This document shows positions 43,023-50,776 of a stretch of DNA of 64,000 bases, in pieces. Numbering within the stretch: position 1 is the first letter of the stretch; every line of letters starts with the position of its first letter. The notes beneath the pieces were generated by a model, which saw nothing but the letters and a program-made list of their open reading frames with translations, was not told the origin of the DNA and did not search any database. Source of the DNA: an uncultured Bacteroidales bacterium (lineage in GTDB: Bacteria > Bacteroidota > Bacteroidia > Bacteroidales > Paludibacteraceae); assembly GCA_944321895.1 (NCBI GenBank), contig CALUNA010000004.1, positions 62,001-126,000 of the forward strand, read 5' to 3'. The position numbers and the translations under genes were made by a program.

Positions 43023-46000
43023 CTATTCTTTAATCAGAATTCCCGATTGTCCCAACCCGTTATTATGTATCTGAACAAAGTAAACGCCGGATGCCCATGT
43101 CTGGATATTTACGGCGTCTTGTTCCGTAAAATGGTCATGTTCATACACCTTGCGTCCCATGCTGTCGTATATTGTCAGTTTTCCGGTGGTGATGCCTGAC
43201 AGTTTCAGCAGGTCGGATGCCGGATTCGGAATCAGGCGCAGTGTGTTTTCCGCGCTGGCGATATCCGGCATGGATGTAGCAATCTGTTTGGATTCCGTAA
43301 TGCCTTCCAGTGTTGGTGTTGTGGCTTTTATGCTGCCATCGGCATTGAATTCCAGTTTGTCAATGCAGACCTCGCGGCGATAGCCGGATGGGTCTATGCG
43401 CGGACGCCCGAAGCGGTGGTAAACAATGTACCATTCGTCCGTATCCGGAATTTGGAGGACGGAGCAATGGCCTGTACCGTAAATTTCGGCTTCCGTATCT
43501 TTTTGGATGACAATATTGTTGGACGGAATGCTCAATGGACCAAGCGGGCTGCTTGCCGTGGCATAACGTACTTTGTAGTTTTCGCTGCCGGTGTCGTCTT
43601 CCGACCAGAAGAAGTAATATTTGCCTTGCCGGTAGAATACGTATACGCCTTCGCGGAACGTGTTGTCCACAGTGATGGCTTGCATGGAACCCGACTTTAT
43701 GGAAACCATGTCGTCATTCAATTCCGCTACGGCGAGGTAGCCGTTGCCCCAATACAGGTAGTTTTTCCCGGAAACGGGGTCGCAGAATACATCAGGGTCA
43801 ATTTCCTGGCCTCCTGTTACACCAGCCGGTTTGGAGTTTATTAACGCCTGGCCGTAATCTTTGAACGGGCCGGCCGGATCGTCGGCTACGGCAACGCCTA
43901 TCTGTTGGGCGGCGGTGAAATAGTAGTAATATTTGTATTCATTGTTGCCGGTTTCCTTTTCAATGATACATGGCGCCCATGCGTTGCGTGCCGCCCATTC
44001 CACATCTTCGCCCAGAACCAGGATTTCACCTTCATCTTTCCAGTGTATCAGGTCGCTGGAAGAGAATGTCTTGAACGAAGTCGATGCCCAGCCTTCCGTT
44101 CCATCCGTTGTCGGATAGATGTAGTACTTGTTGTTCTTTTTTGAGTACAATATTTCCGGGTCGGCATAATATCCGTCCAATACCGGGTTGGCGTTTACTT
44201 GTGCCGTGACCTTGAAATCCTTGGTGGCTCCGTCCAATTGAAGGGTATAGGTTATCGGTTGGCTGCTGAAGTCTTGTGCTCCTGTCGGATTCACGGTTAT
44301 GCCGGGCAGGACCAACAGTTCCGGGTCAAAACTGGTCAGATCCGTTCCGTAAACTACGGGCAGGAATATTTCCGTGCCTTCCTTGATCAGGTTGCGTGTA
44401 CGTACGGCCGACGATTCGCTGCCTACAATGTCCAGCATGCTTTCCGTACCCCATTTGTCCAGCAGACGTTCGCTTTCTTCTTCCGTGATGGGTATGACTG
44501 TTCCGTGCCGTGGATGGAAATCCATGGAGATTTTGCTGTCATCGATTTTGGTGAAGTTTTCCAAATCGGTACTTTCAGTGAACTCATACCGTCCGTTGTT
44601 GTATACATCGTACATCAGGATGTATGTATCGGAATTTGTCAGGCGGAAAACGCATGCGCCTTCAACGGATTCGGTGGTTTGCTGCAGGTATTTGTCTTGG
44701 ATAACATAACCGCTGATCAGTTTGTCGGAAACAGCTTTCTTGATACCGTTTCCATCGCCTTCCGTCTTGAAGAAAAGGTGATATTGTCCGTCTTTCAGGA
44801 TAATGTCGCCGTCGATGGTTGACTTGGCGTCCGGATGGTTGAACAGGATTTGCGGTTCGCCTTCCAGATCGGTGAAGTCGCTGTTGGCGTATGCGTAGTA
44901 AATGATTTCATGCACGCCGGGTGAGCGCATTGACCAATAGACCATGTATTTGCCGGCATCCGGGTCGTATATGGTTTGTGGTGCCCATGCGCTTTGTATG
45001 CTGCCGAATTTGTCAGGATATTTGGCTTTGATGTCAATTGCGCTGTGTGTCCAGTTGATAAGGTCCTCGCCGCGCAGGATGTGCGGGTCGCGTATGCCGC
45101 CCGTCAGGCTTATCGTATCGGATGCGATTACCGGATTGTTGCCGTTGAGCGCGTTGTAGTGGTAGCCGTCGCGGCTCAGGGCAAAGCGCAAGGCCTCTTC
45201 ATCTCCGTTGTTGCCGATGAAATAGACGAACAGATAGGCCGAGTAGCCTTCATCTTCCAGAATGCAAACGGAAAAGTCGTGTGACATGCTGCTTCCCCCT
45301 TTCTGGAATGTGGCTGTCAGCGTAACCGTTTTGTTGCCTTGTCCTTTGGGGGCGAGTTTCAGTACTTTTCCATCATCGGTAATGAAATCCGGATTATTCG
45401 ATTTCCATGTGATTACCGAACCTTCTATGCCGTTTGTCGGCAGTTCGACTTGTTCCCGTATGCACTTTTCACTCCATGCGGCCTGCAGGTCGGAAAGGTC
45501 GCGTTCCACGGATTCCTCATCGCTCAGATAAGGCTGTACCTGCAACGTATATGTTTTGGTAACGGTTTTGCCGTTCCGACTGAATGTGGCTGTCAACGTT
45601 ACTTCAACGGCCTGCTGCCCGTTTTCCGGACGTGTTACCTTGCCGGTGTTGCTGATGTAATCGGGCTGGTCGCTTGTCCAGCTGATTTGTACTCCTCCGT
45701 CGTAACTTGTCGGCAGCTCGAACGATTCCCTTACGATTGTTTCGCCGCCGTTGATGCTCAGGTTTTCCTTGGCTCTATTCAGGATATAATCCGTGTATGC
45801 GTCCTCAATGGCTTCCCTGTCGGCAGCCAGTCCGGCAATGCCGTCTGCATCCAGCACCATGTTGTATATCCGAATGTCGGTCAGCAGCGAGTTTTTCAGA
45901 TAGGCATCTCCCACATAGGGTGAACGGCCTATGAAGTTGTAGGTGGTTGTTCCCAAATCGGATGGATAAATGCTGATTGTGCCGCTGTTTACGGCTTGCC

Positions 46001-47540
46001 CGTCTATGTATAATGTTCCGGTTGTCCCGTTTTGCACGTATGCCACATGCTTCCATACGCCTTTTTCCAGCGGGCTGCCGACTTCAACGCCTTGTTCTCC
46101 GCCCCAATTGGTGGTGGATATGGCATAACGCTGTTTCATGGCACTGAGAAATATGCAACCGACAGGATCATTGGCTATGTCCGTGGAATTGGAGAAAGTG
46201 AAGATAAAGTTTCCATTCACGGTCAGGTCTGTTTTTGTATCGACATAAACATAACTGGCTATGGTGAAGTTATACATTTGTGCAATCAGGTCACTCATGT
46301 CAGAACCCAAATCGAGGTAGCCGTTTTCGGAACCGAGGTCGAGTATTTTATATGCTCCTATATCTACGATAGAGGCGTTGTTTTCCAGTGTGGCATTGTA
46401 TGAGCCGACAGCCGGTTTGACAATGCTTCCTTCAACATCCTCGAAAGTGAATTGCAGCTTTAGTTCTTCTTCACTCTGGTCTACAACCCGTGGTTGCGGG
46501 TCATTGTTCAGGATGATTTCATCGATATACAGGTCTTTGTCCTGGTTGTTTGCTTTGTCCACTTCCACTACAGCCCGGATTCCAGTCAGGGTTTGCCCCT
46601 TGAATCCGGAAAGGTCGATGACTTTGTCAAACCAGCCGCTTTTGTTAATGCTGAATGCACCCGGCCATTGTTCGCTACCGGCATAAAAAAGATATTGCAT
46701 GCTGCTGGCGTTGCTTTTGGTCATGATGTGCAGGTAGCAGTTTTCATCTGTTATTTTGTGCTGGTTTTCAAAGGTGATGTCTGCACCTCCCCACCATTCG
46801 CCGGTAGTGTTTGTATGTATATGCAGGGCTTTTTCTGTCGTGTTGAGGCCGCTTTTGTCGGGATTTGCAGTTACCTCTATGCTTTGGCAGGCATTGCCTG
46901 TGTCAGATGCGTTGGCGCCAGTCCCGCCGTCCTCAAAATCGGCTACGGTGGCGGCCGTGGAAATTATTGTTGTGCCCCGCGGGTTCGGGTCATTGTTCAG
47001 TTCGATTTCATCGAAATACATGTTGGCAGTCCTGATGCCCCATTCGGAAAAAGCAATATGCTTGAACGATGTGATGGCTGACAACTGGCTGTTGCCTTTC
47101 ATGTCATAGACAAAATCCACCCATTTGTTCTTGGCGCTGGGTTTTATCCGGCTTGCACCGAGGTCGCCGAGCCACGAATAGTTGGTCATGTCGCTTGACA
47201 AGCCGCAATCGGTCTGGGCTACGTCCATATAGACCATAATATGCAGATAGCGGTTTTCATTGGTGATTTGGGCGGTTTCCGCAAGCGTAATGATGGCACG
47301 CGACCAGTCGGTCTGGTCGTTGTCCTGTTTGAAGTACATGCACTTGTTGGTCGTGTTGATACCGGTTTTGTCTGGGTTGTCTGCTACTGAAATGCTGCAT
47401 GCCGTGTTTCCATCGCCTGTTTGTATGGACAATGCGCTTTCGTCCAATACATTGTCGAAGTTGGCAAGTATGGTTTGCGCCGTCATTTGGCTGATGAACA
47501 ACATGCAACAAATGGTTGCACTAATAACTTTCTTAATCAT
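43023..47540 (-). CDS. Large multidomain secreted glycoside hydrolase (GH43) with LamG and carbohydrate-binding-like modules
   Basis: The 1505-residue exported protein has a signal peptide (about 1-21) and two related N-terminal beta-sandwich modules (about 22-185 and 190-350). A LamG-like domain (about 355-575), two bacterial Ig-like domains (about 590-770), a GH43-like propeller (about 775-1030), a second, complete-looking GH43 domain (about 1135-1410) and a C-terminal sorting-like domain follow. The second GH43 shows likely catalytic carboxylates in YYADPEIL, EIDPDVF and FREGVYVF, so it should cleave arabinan- or xylan-type side chains. The first GH43 appears internally deleted after GGIRDPHILRGED. 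A truncated paralogue of its N-terminal module lies directly upstream. Confidence 0.85.
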   Translation of the reverse strand: MIKKVISATICCMLFISQMTAQTILANFDNVLDESALSIQTGDGNTACSISVADNPDKTGINTTNKCMYFKQDNDQTDWSRAIITLAETAQITNENRYLHIMVYMDVAQTDCGLSSDMTNYSWLGDLGASRIKPSAKNKWVDFVYDMKGNSQLSAITSFKHIAFSEWGIRTANMYFDEIELNNDPNPRGTTIISTAATVADFEDGGTGANASDTGNACQSIEVTANPDKSGLNTTEKALHIHTNTTGEWWGGADITFENQHKITDENCYLHIMTKSNASSMQYLFYAGSEQWPGAFSINKSGWFDKVIDLSGFKGQTLTGIRAVVEVDKANNQDKDLYIDEIILNNDPQPRVVDQSEEELKLQFTFEDVEGSIVKPAVGSYNATLENNASIVDIGAYKILDLGSENGYLDLGSDMSDLIAQMYNFTIASYVYVDTKTDLTVNGNFIFTFSNSTDIANDPVGCIFLSAMKQRYAISTTNWGGEQGVEVGSPLEKGVWKHVAYVQNGTTGTLYIDGQAVNSGTISIYPSDLGTTTYNFIGRSPYVGDAYLKNSLLTDIRIYNMVLDADGIAGLAADREAIEDAYTDYILNRAKENLSINGGETIVRESFELPTSYDGGVQISWTSDQPDYISNTGKVTRPENGQQAVEVTLTATFSRNGKTVTKTYTLQVQPYLSDEESVERDLSDLQAAWSEKCIREQVELPTNGIEGSVITWKSNNPDFITDDGKVLKLAPKGQGNKTVTLTATFQKGGSSMSHDFSVCILEDEGYSAYLFVYFIGNNGDEEALRFALSRDGYHYNALNGNNPVIASDTISLTGGIRDPHILRGEDLINWTHSAIDIKAKYPDKFGSIQSAWAPQTIYDPDAGKYMVYWSMRSPGVHEIIYYAYANSDFTDLEGEPQILFNHPDAKSTIDGDIILKDGQYHLFFKTEGDGNGIKKAVSDKLISGYVIQDKYLQQTTESVEGACVFRLTNSDTYILMYDVYNNGRYEFTESTDLENFTKIDDSKISMDFHPRHGTVIPITEEESERLLDKWGTESMLDIVGSESSAVRTRNLIKEGTEIFLPVVYGTDLTSFDPELLVLPGITVNPTGAQDFSSQPITYTLQLDGATKDFKVTAQVNANPVLDGYYADPEILYSKKNNKYYIYPTTDGTEGWASTSFKTFSSSDLIHWKDEGEILVLGEDVEWAARNAWAPCIIEKETGNNEYKYYYYFTAAQQIGVAVADDPAGPFKDYGQALINSKPAGVTGGQEIDPDVFCDPVSGKNYLYWGNGYLAVAELNDDMVSIKSGSMQAITVDNTFREGVYVFYRQGKYYFFWSEDDTGSENYKVRYATASSPLGPLSIPSNNIVIQKDTEAEIYGTGHCSVLQIPDTDEWYIVYHRFGRPRIDPSGYRREVCIDKLEFNADGSIKATTPTLEGITESKQIATSMPDIASAENTLRLIPNPASDLLKLSGITTGKLTIYDSMGRKVYEHDHFTEQDAVNIQTWASGVYFVQIHNNGLGQSGILIKE

Positions 47541-47560
47541 ACTGTTGTGTCATTTGAAGA

Positions 47561-47600
47561 ATTATGAAGGATATATCATGGCAGACATATCCTTCATAAT
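47561..47600. repeat. Perfect 14-bp inverted repeat upstream of the GH43 gene
   Basis: Arms 47561-47574 and 47587-47600 enclose 12 bases, between the stop of the truncated paralogue and the GH43 start. There is no T tail on the leftward side, so it is either a weak terminator/mRNA-processing hairpin or a protein-binding site. Confidence 0.6.
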
Positions 47601-47611
47601 GATAGAAATGG

Positions 47612-48450
47612 TTATTTTACGATTACTTTTGTTCTTGTGTCGGTGGTCGCAACCACGTAGATACCTTTTTTTAAGGTAATGTTCATGTCATTTTCCACAC
47701 AGGTGTTCACTATGGTTCTGCCGGTTACGTCAAATACCTTGACTGTCCCGTTTATGCCGCGCAGGGCGATTCCGCCATCAATGGCATGGACGGCACCCGT
47801 AATTTGCGTTTGCTGCAAACCGGTGGTTTGTGTGCGCGGATTCGGGTTGTTGTCAACAACTATTTCGTCTATATAGATGTCCTTGTTTTGATTTCTGGTA
47901 TCTTGCATTCCCAGGGCAGCCCTGATGCCGGTTACGGTTTTTCCTTGCAGGTTGTGCTCGTTTTTCACGTTATACAAGTCAATGACATGGTCGAACCAGC
48001 CTGTTTCCGTAATGGTGAATGAACCGGCCCATTTTTCGCCATCGGCATATACGACATATTCCATGTCGTTTGCGTTGCTTTTGGTCATAATGTGCATGTA
48101 GCGATTTTCGTCACCTACAGACAGGTATTTCCAGAACGTGATATCTACGCCGGCCCACCATTCGGCAGCGGTGCTGTTCGTGTGTATGTGCAACGTTTTT
48201 GCGGTTGTATTTATGCCGGTCGGGTCTGGATTGTCAGTTACTTCGATGGTCTGGCATGCGCTTCCTGTGTCAATGGTGGTTGCACCGGTGCCGTCTTCCT
48301 CAAAATTGGCCACAGTGGCTGCGGTGGAAATAACTTCTATGCCACGTGGATCAGGGTTATTATTCAAAATTATTTCATCATAATAAAAATTGCGTTCCTT
48401 GTATGGGGCACAAAATGAAATGTATAAATGAATACGATTGAATAATTGTT
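47612..48450 (-). pseudogene. 5'-truncated paralogue of the GH43 protein's N-terminal module with C-terminal sorting domain
   Basis: From 48367 leftward the frame encodes 251 residues. A beta-sandwich module is about 60 percent identical by eye to residues 175-350 of the GH43 protein (TAATVANFEEDGTGATTIDTG..., HIMTKSNANDMEYVVYADG). It ends in a sorting-like domain (VKVFDVTGRTIVN...KKGIYVVAT). Resemblance continues rightward beyond that ATG (FYYDEIILNNNPDPRG) to about 48450, where a TAA interrupts and no signal peptide is found. The 5' part is therefore missing. The prophage begins a few hundred bases further right, so phage insertion may have separated the two halves. Confidence 0.7.
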
Positions 48451-48453
48451 GTT

Positions 48454-48775
48454 ATGGTTTGATATACAGAATATTACATGTAGATAGAATTCATGCTTAT
48501 ATAAAACGAAGCGTTTACATTGCTTTAATTTCGGTTTAATTTTGACGTATCTAAGTGCATGATGCGTTTACATCAGATTTACATAGAGAGGGCTGTAGAT
48601 TTACTTCTACGGCCTTTTTTTATGCCATAAAGATAAATGTCATATATACACGTAGTTAGAGCACACACAGCGCAAAGAAAATGCCGATATAAACAACACA
48701 GATATAATGCCAAAAACATATTACGCCTCAAGCATACTTTTTAGACTTTTGGAACCACCATAGTACAAATGAAAG
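48454..48775. other. AT-rich junction region between host gene remnant and prophage
   Basis: No gene seen. It contains a direct repeat GCGTTTACAT (48511-48520 and 48564-48573) and a rightward terminator-like hairpin (48591-48614) with no gene in front of it. The host-phage junction lies here or at its right edge. Confidence 0.45.
48591..48621 (+). terminator. Orphan intrinsic terminator
   Basis: A nine-pair stem with one G-U (48591-48599 with 48606-48614), six-base loop and seven T. No rightward gene precedes it within several kilobases. Confidence 0.6.
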
Positions 48776-48780
48776 TGTTT

Positions 48781-48836
48781 GGACGGACATTAGGACGGAC
48801 ATTTAGGACGGACAAAATTCAATTTTAGGACGGACA
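48781..48836. repeat. Four GGACGGACA repeats, candidate transposase-binding sites at the left prophage end
   Basis: Copies at 48781-48789, 48793-48801, 48806-48814 and 48828-48836, the last three preceded by TTA or TTTA. Spacing between starts is 12, 13 and 22 bases. All are in the same orientation. Confidence 0.65.
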
Positions 48837-49144
48837 GATTTGGGGTAGTTGGGGGGTAAATAAGATGGCAGAAACATGCCGTTTTTGACCCTTTGAATGG
48901 TGGAAACTTACCACCCGACATATAAGTTTCCGTGTGCTCTTTGAGGCTGAATCCCTTATGGAAAGCGGGTTGGACAACCTACGGGAACACATATCAGGGG
49001 GGCACACATACCATCAACAGCATAAGAGGTACATGGACCGCTATTCAAGTCGTATCATCTTATACATCAATTGGTGTGCAAGGAGCTTCAAGTTTAACGA
49101 ATAATATGTACCATCTTAGCGATATAAAGATACAACAAACCCAC
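48837..49144. other. Left-end phage region without an assignable gene
   Basis: A rightward frame of 119 codons (48932-49288) has phage-tail-like composition in its first part (GWTTYGNTYQGGTHTINSI...SIGVQGASSLTNN) but lacks a promoter and overlaps the repressor gene antisense. It could be the remnant of a structural gene. I do not call it a gene. Confidence 0.35.
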
Positions 49145-49615
49145 CTACCCTGCATTTGCAGTACTCGAAATGGACGCACCCGACACATGCTTTTCTTTTT
49201 CAATAGTCATTTGGCGTATTTGTTCTTTAAGACGGCCTATTTCTTCACACAGTTCCTTATGTCGTTCGTCTCGATCACGAAGTATTGAGATAAACATTTC
49301 GCAGACGCCTTCTGATGTCATAGGAAATTCTGGTAGTTTAGGAACTGCTATAGCGCGCTTGGATCTTCCTTTTAGCTCTCCTATCTCAAGCATATTTCCC
49401 TTTCCAAGCAATATCCAAGCAGCGCTAAAGCTGAAATTTTCGCAGAGCAAAGCAATAGTATCGGTACCAACATTCATTCTTCCATTCAGAATTTCTGAAA
49501 ATTTAGAAGGTTTTATACCTAAGCTCTGGGCAATACTAGCTTTAGTGAGTCCTTTGTCTTTTAATAGAGTATTTATGGCTTCTACAAAGCGTCCATTTAT
49601 ATCGTTTTTCTCCAT
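49145..49615 (-). CDS. Phage repressor, XRE-type helix-turn-helix
   Basis: The protein has about 156 residues from the ATG at 49615 (MEKNDINGRFVEAINTLLKDKG). An N-terminal XRE helix-turn-helix (about 15-70; LTKASIAQSLGIKPSKFSEILNGRMNVGTDTI) is followed by a C-terminal coiled-coil-like tail (about 105-145). It is divergent from the early operon and sits beside a symmetric operator, so it is the probable lysogeny repressor. It has no peptidase (LexA/CI-like) domain, so induction would not be by self-cleavage. Confidence 0.8.
   Translation of the reverse strand: MEKNDINGRFVEAINTLLKDKGLTKASIAQSLGIKPSKFSEILNGRMNVGTDTIALLCENFSFSAAWILLGKGNMLEIGELKGRSKRAIAVPKLPEFPMTSEGVCEMFISILRDRDERHKELCEEIGRLKEQIRQMTIEKEKHVSGASISSTANAG
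49487..49497. promoter_or_regulatory. CAGAAwTTCTG operator-like palindrome inside the repressor gene
   Basis: CAGAATTTCTG, an 11-bp palindrome matching CAGAAATTCTG at 49664-49674 except for the central base. Confidence 0.35.
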
Positions 49616-49652
49616 GTTTTTGATTTTTACTACAGAAAAACAGAATTTTATT

Positions 49653-49682
49653 TTGAGATAATTCAGAAATTCTGTATCTTTG
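49653..49682 (+). promoter_or_regulatory. Early rightward phage promoter with operator
   Basis: TTG at 49653-49655, 19-bp spacer and TATCTTTG at 49675-49682. The palindrome CAGAAATTCTG (49664-49674) fills the spacer and abuts the -7 box, as expected for a repressor operator. It drives the early genes starting at 49758. Confidence 0.75.
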
Positions 49683-49721
49683 CCCCGTGTTCGTATTTGC
49701 ACGGGCGCCAAAGATACAGAA
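49670..49721. promoter_or_regulatory. 52-bp symmetric switch region with two face-to-face promoters
   Basis: Outer arms TTCTGTATCTTTG (49670-49682) and CAAAGATACAGAA (49709-49721) are perfect inverse copies; an inner pair CCCGTG/CACGGG adds to the symmetry. Each outer arm contains a -7 box, so the two promoters point at each other. Confidence 0.75.
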
Positions 49722-49739
49722 AAACGACAAGATAACCAA
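49709..49739 (-). promoter_or_regulatory. Leftward promoter of the phage repressor
   Basis: Read leftward: TTG (49737-49739), 20-bp spacer, TATCTTTG (49709-49716). The start point near 49702 lies downstream of the rightward start (about 49689), so the two transcripts overlap. Confidence 0.75.
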
Positions 49740-49757
49740 CCCAAAACATATAGAATC

Positions 49758-49973
49758 ATGGAAAGAACATTATTGGAATGCTTGAGCATTGAAAAGTTGG
49801 ACACACTGATTGATGTGTTGAGTGAAGTGATGAATGAGATGAAAGAAGCTGCTCCTGAAAGGGACGAACGTTATCGTGACGAGGCATACGTGATGTGCCT
49901 GCAGCTGAGCGCTGCCGCTTTCGACCTGTTGAGAGAAAAAGCCTTGTCGGGTGAGTTGAACAAGAACTGCTAA
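49758..49973 (+). CDS. Small phage early protein of unknown function
   Basis: This 71-residue acidic helical protein (MERTLLECLSIEKLDTLIDVL) is the first gene of the early operon. It shows two amphipathic helices (about 5-35 and 40-65) and no known motif. First early genes in Mu-like phages often encode a Ner-type regulator, but I see no helix-turn-helix here. Confidence 0.6.
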   Translation: MERTLLECLSIEKLDTLIDVLSEVMNEMKEAAPERDERYRDEAYVMCLQLSAAAFDLLREKALSGELNKNC

Positions 49974-50010
49974 CAACAAAAAGAACCAAACCAATTAAAA
50001 CGAGTGAGAT

Positions 50011-50298
50011 ATGGAAGAAGTTACCAATACACCTCTTGAAGAGGCCAGTCGTCAGGTAGAGAACAGAGTTCTACGCTATAATGGCGGGTCAATGCCGCAA
50101 GGTCGCACAATATGTGGAGCCACAGAAGTTGTGTATGTTCGGAAAGACCTTTTAAGTCGATTACGAAAGAATCCCCGCTTGGCAAGTTTTGCGGTACCGG
50201 TTTGCGAATTTGAGCAATTCGGCAAAACGTTATTAGGTTACGCCTATATTTCTCGATATAGTTGGGTTCGTTGCACAATGGAATCAATATTCGGATAA
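50011..50298 (+). CDS. Phage early protein of unknown function
   Basis: The 95-residue protein (MEEVTNTPLEEASRQVENRV) lies 37 bases after the previous gene and in the same direction. It is moderately basic with no recognised domain. The reading frame has base composition similar to its neighbours and plausible spacing, which is the main support. Confidence 0.5.
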   Translation: MEEVTNTPLEEASRQVENRVLRYNGGSMPQGRTICGATEVVYVRKDLLSRLRKNPRLASFAVPVCEFEQFGKTLLGYAYISRYSWVRCTMESIFG

Positions 50299-50394
50299 CA
50301 CACTTCATGGCTTGTTCATTTTTGAAACGGAACAAAGATAACATTTTATCTTGAATCAAGACACTAAAACCAAACCAATTAAAACATAGGCTAT

Positions 50395-50766
50395 ATGAAA
50401 CGTTACATTCACATCAGAAAACAAGACAGGCTGAAAATTGCCAAGGCGTTCAGTGTTACGGAACGCACTGTCTTCAATGCCATTATTTATGACAGCGAAC
50501 GCGGCAACAGTGATCTTGCCAGGAAAATAAGAAAGGCTGCCATAGAGTGTGGAGGCATACCCATGGTGGAGGCTCCAGAAGTGGAAACCCTGCACGACAA
50601 CGACAACTACATACGTCAGTACATGCCCAACGGAGTTCTCCTTGAAATGGACAAGAATGCTGGGACGTGTGACGTATGGCTGCGTGGAGAGAAGGTAAGA
50701 AGATATGAAAATGTGGCTGTCAGCCAAATCAATGATATACAGTGCTGGGCAGGTGCCTTGAAGTAA
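50395..50766 (+). CDS. Phage early DNA-binding-like protein
   Basis: The 123-residue protein has an N-terminal helix-turn-helix-like stretch (DRLKIAKAFSVTERTVFNAIIYDSERG, about 11-40). The C-terminal half is probably beta-structured (MPNGVLLEMDKNAGTCDVWLRGEKVRRYENV). It lies ten bases upstream of the transposase gene. It could be the Ner- or Mor-like regulator of this phage, but family membership was not recognised. Confidence 0.6.
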   Translation: MKRYIHIRKQDRLKIAKAFSVTERTVFNAIIYDSERGNSDLARKIRKAAIECGGIPMVEAPEVETLHDNDNYIRQYMPNGVLLEMDKNAGTCDVWLRGEKVRRYENVAVSQINDIQCWAGALK

Positions 50767-50776
50767 GGGAGGTTCT

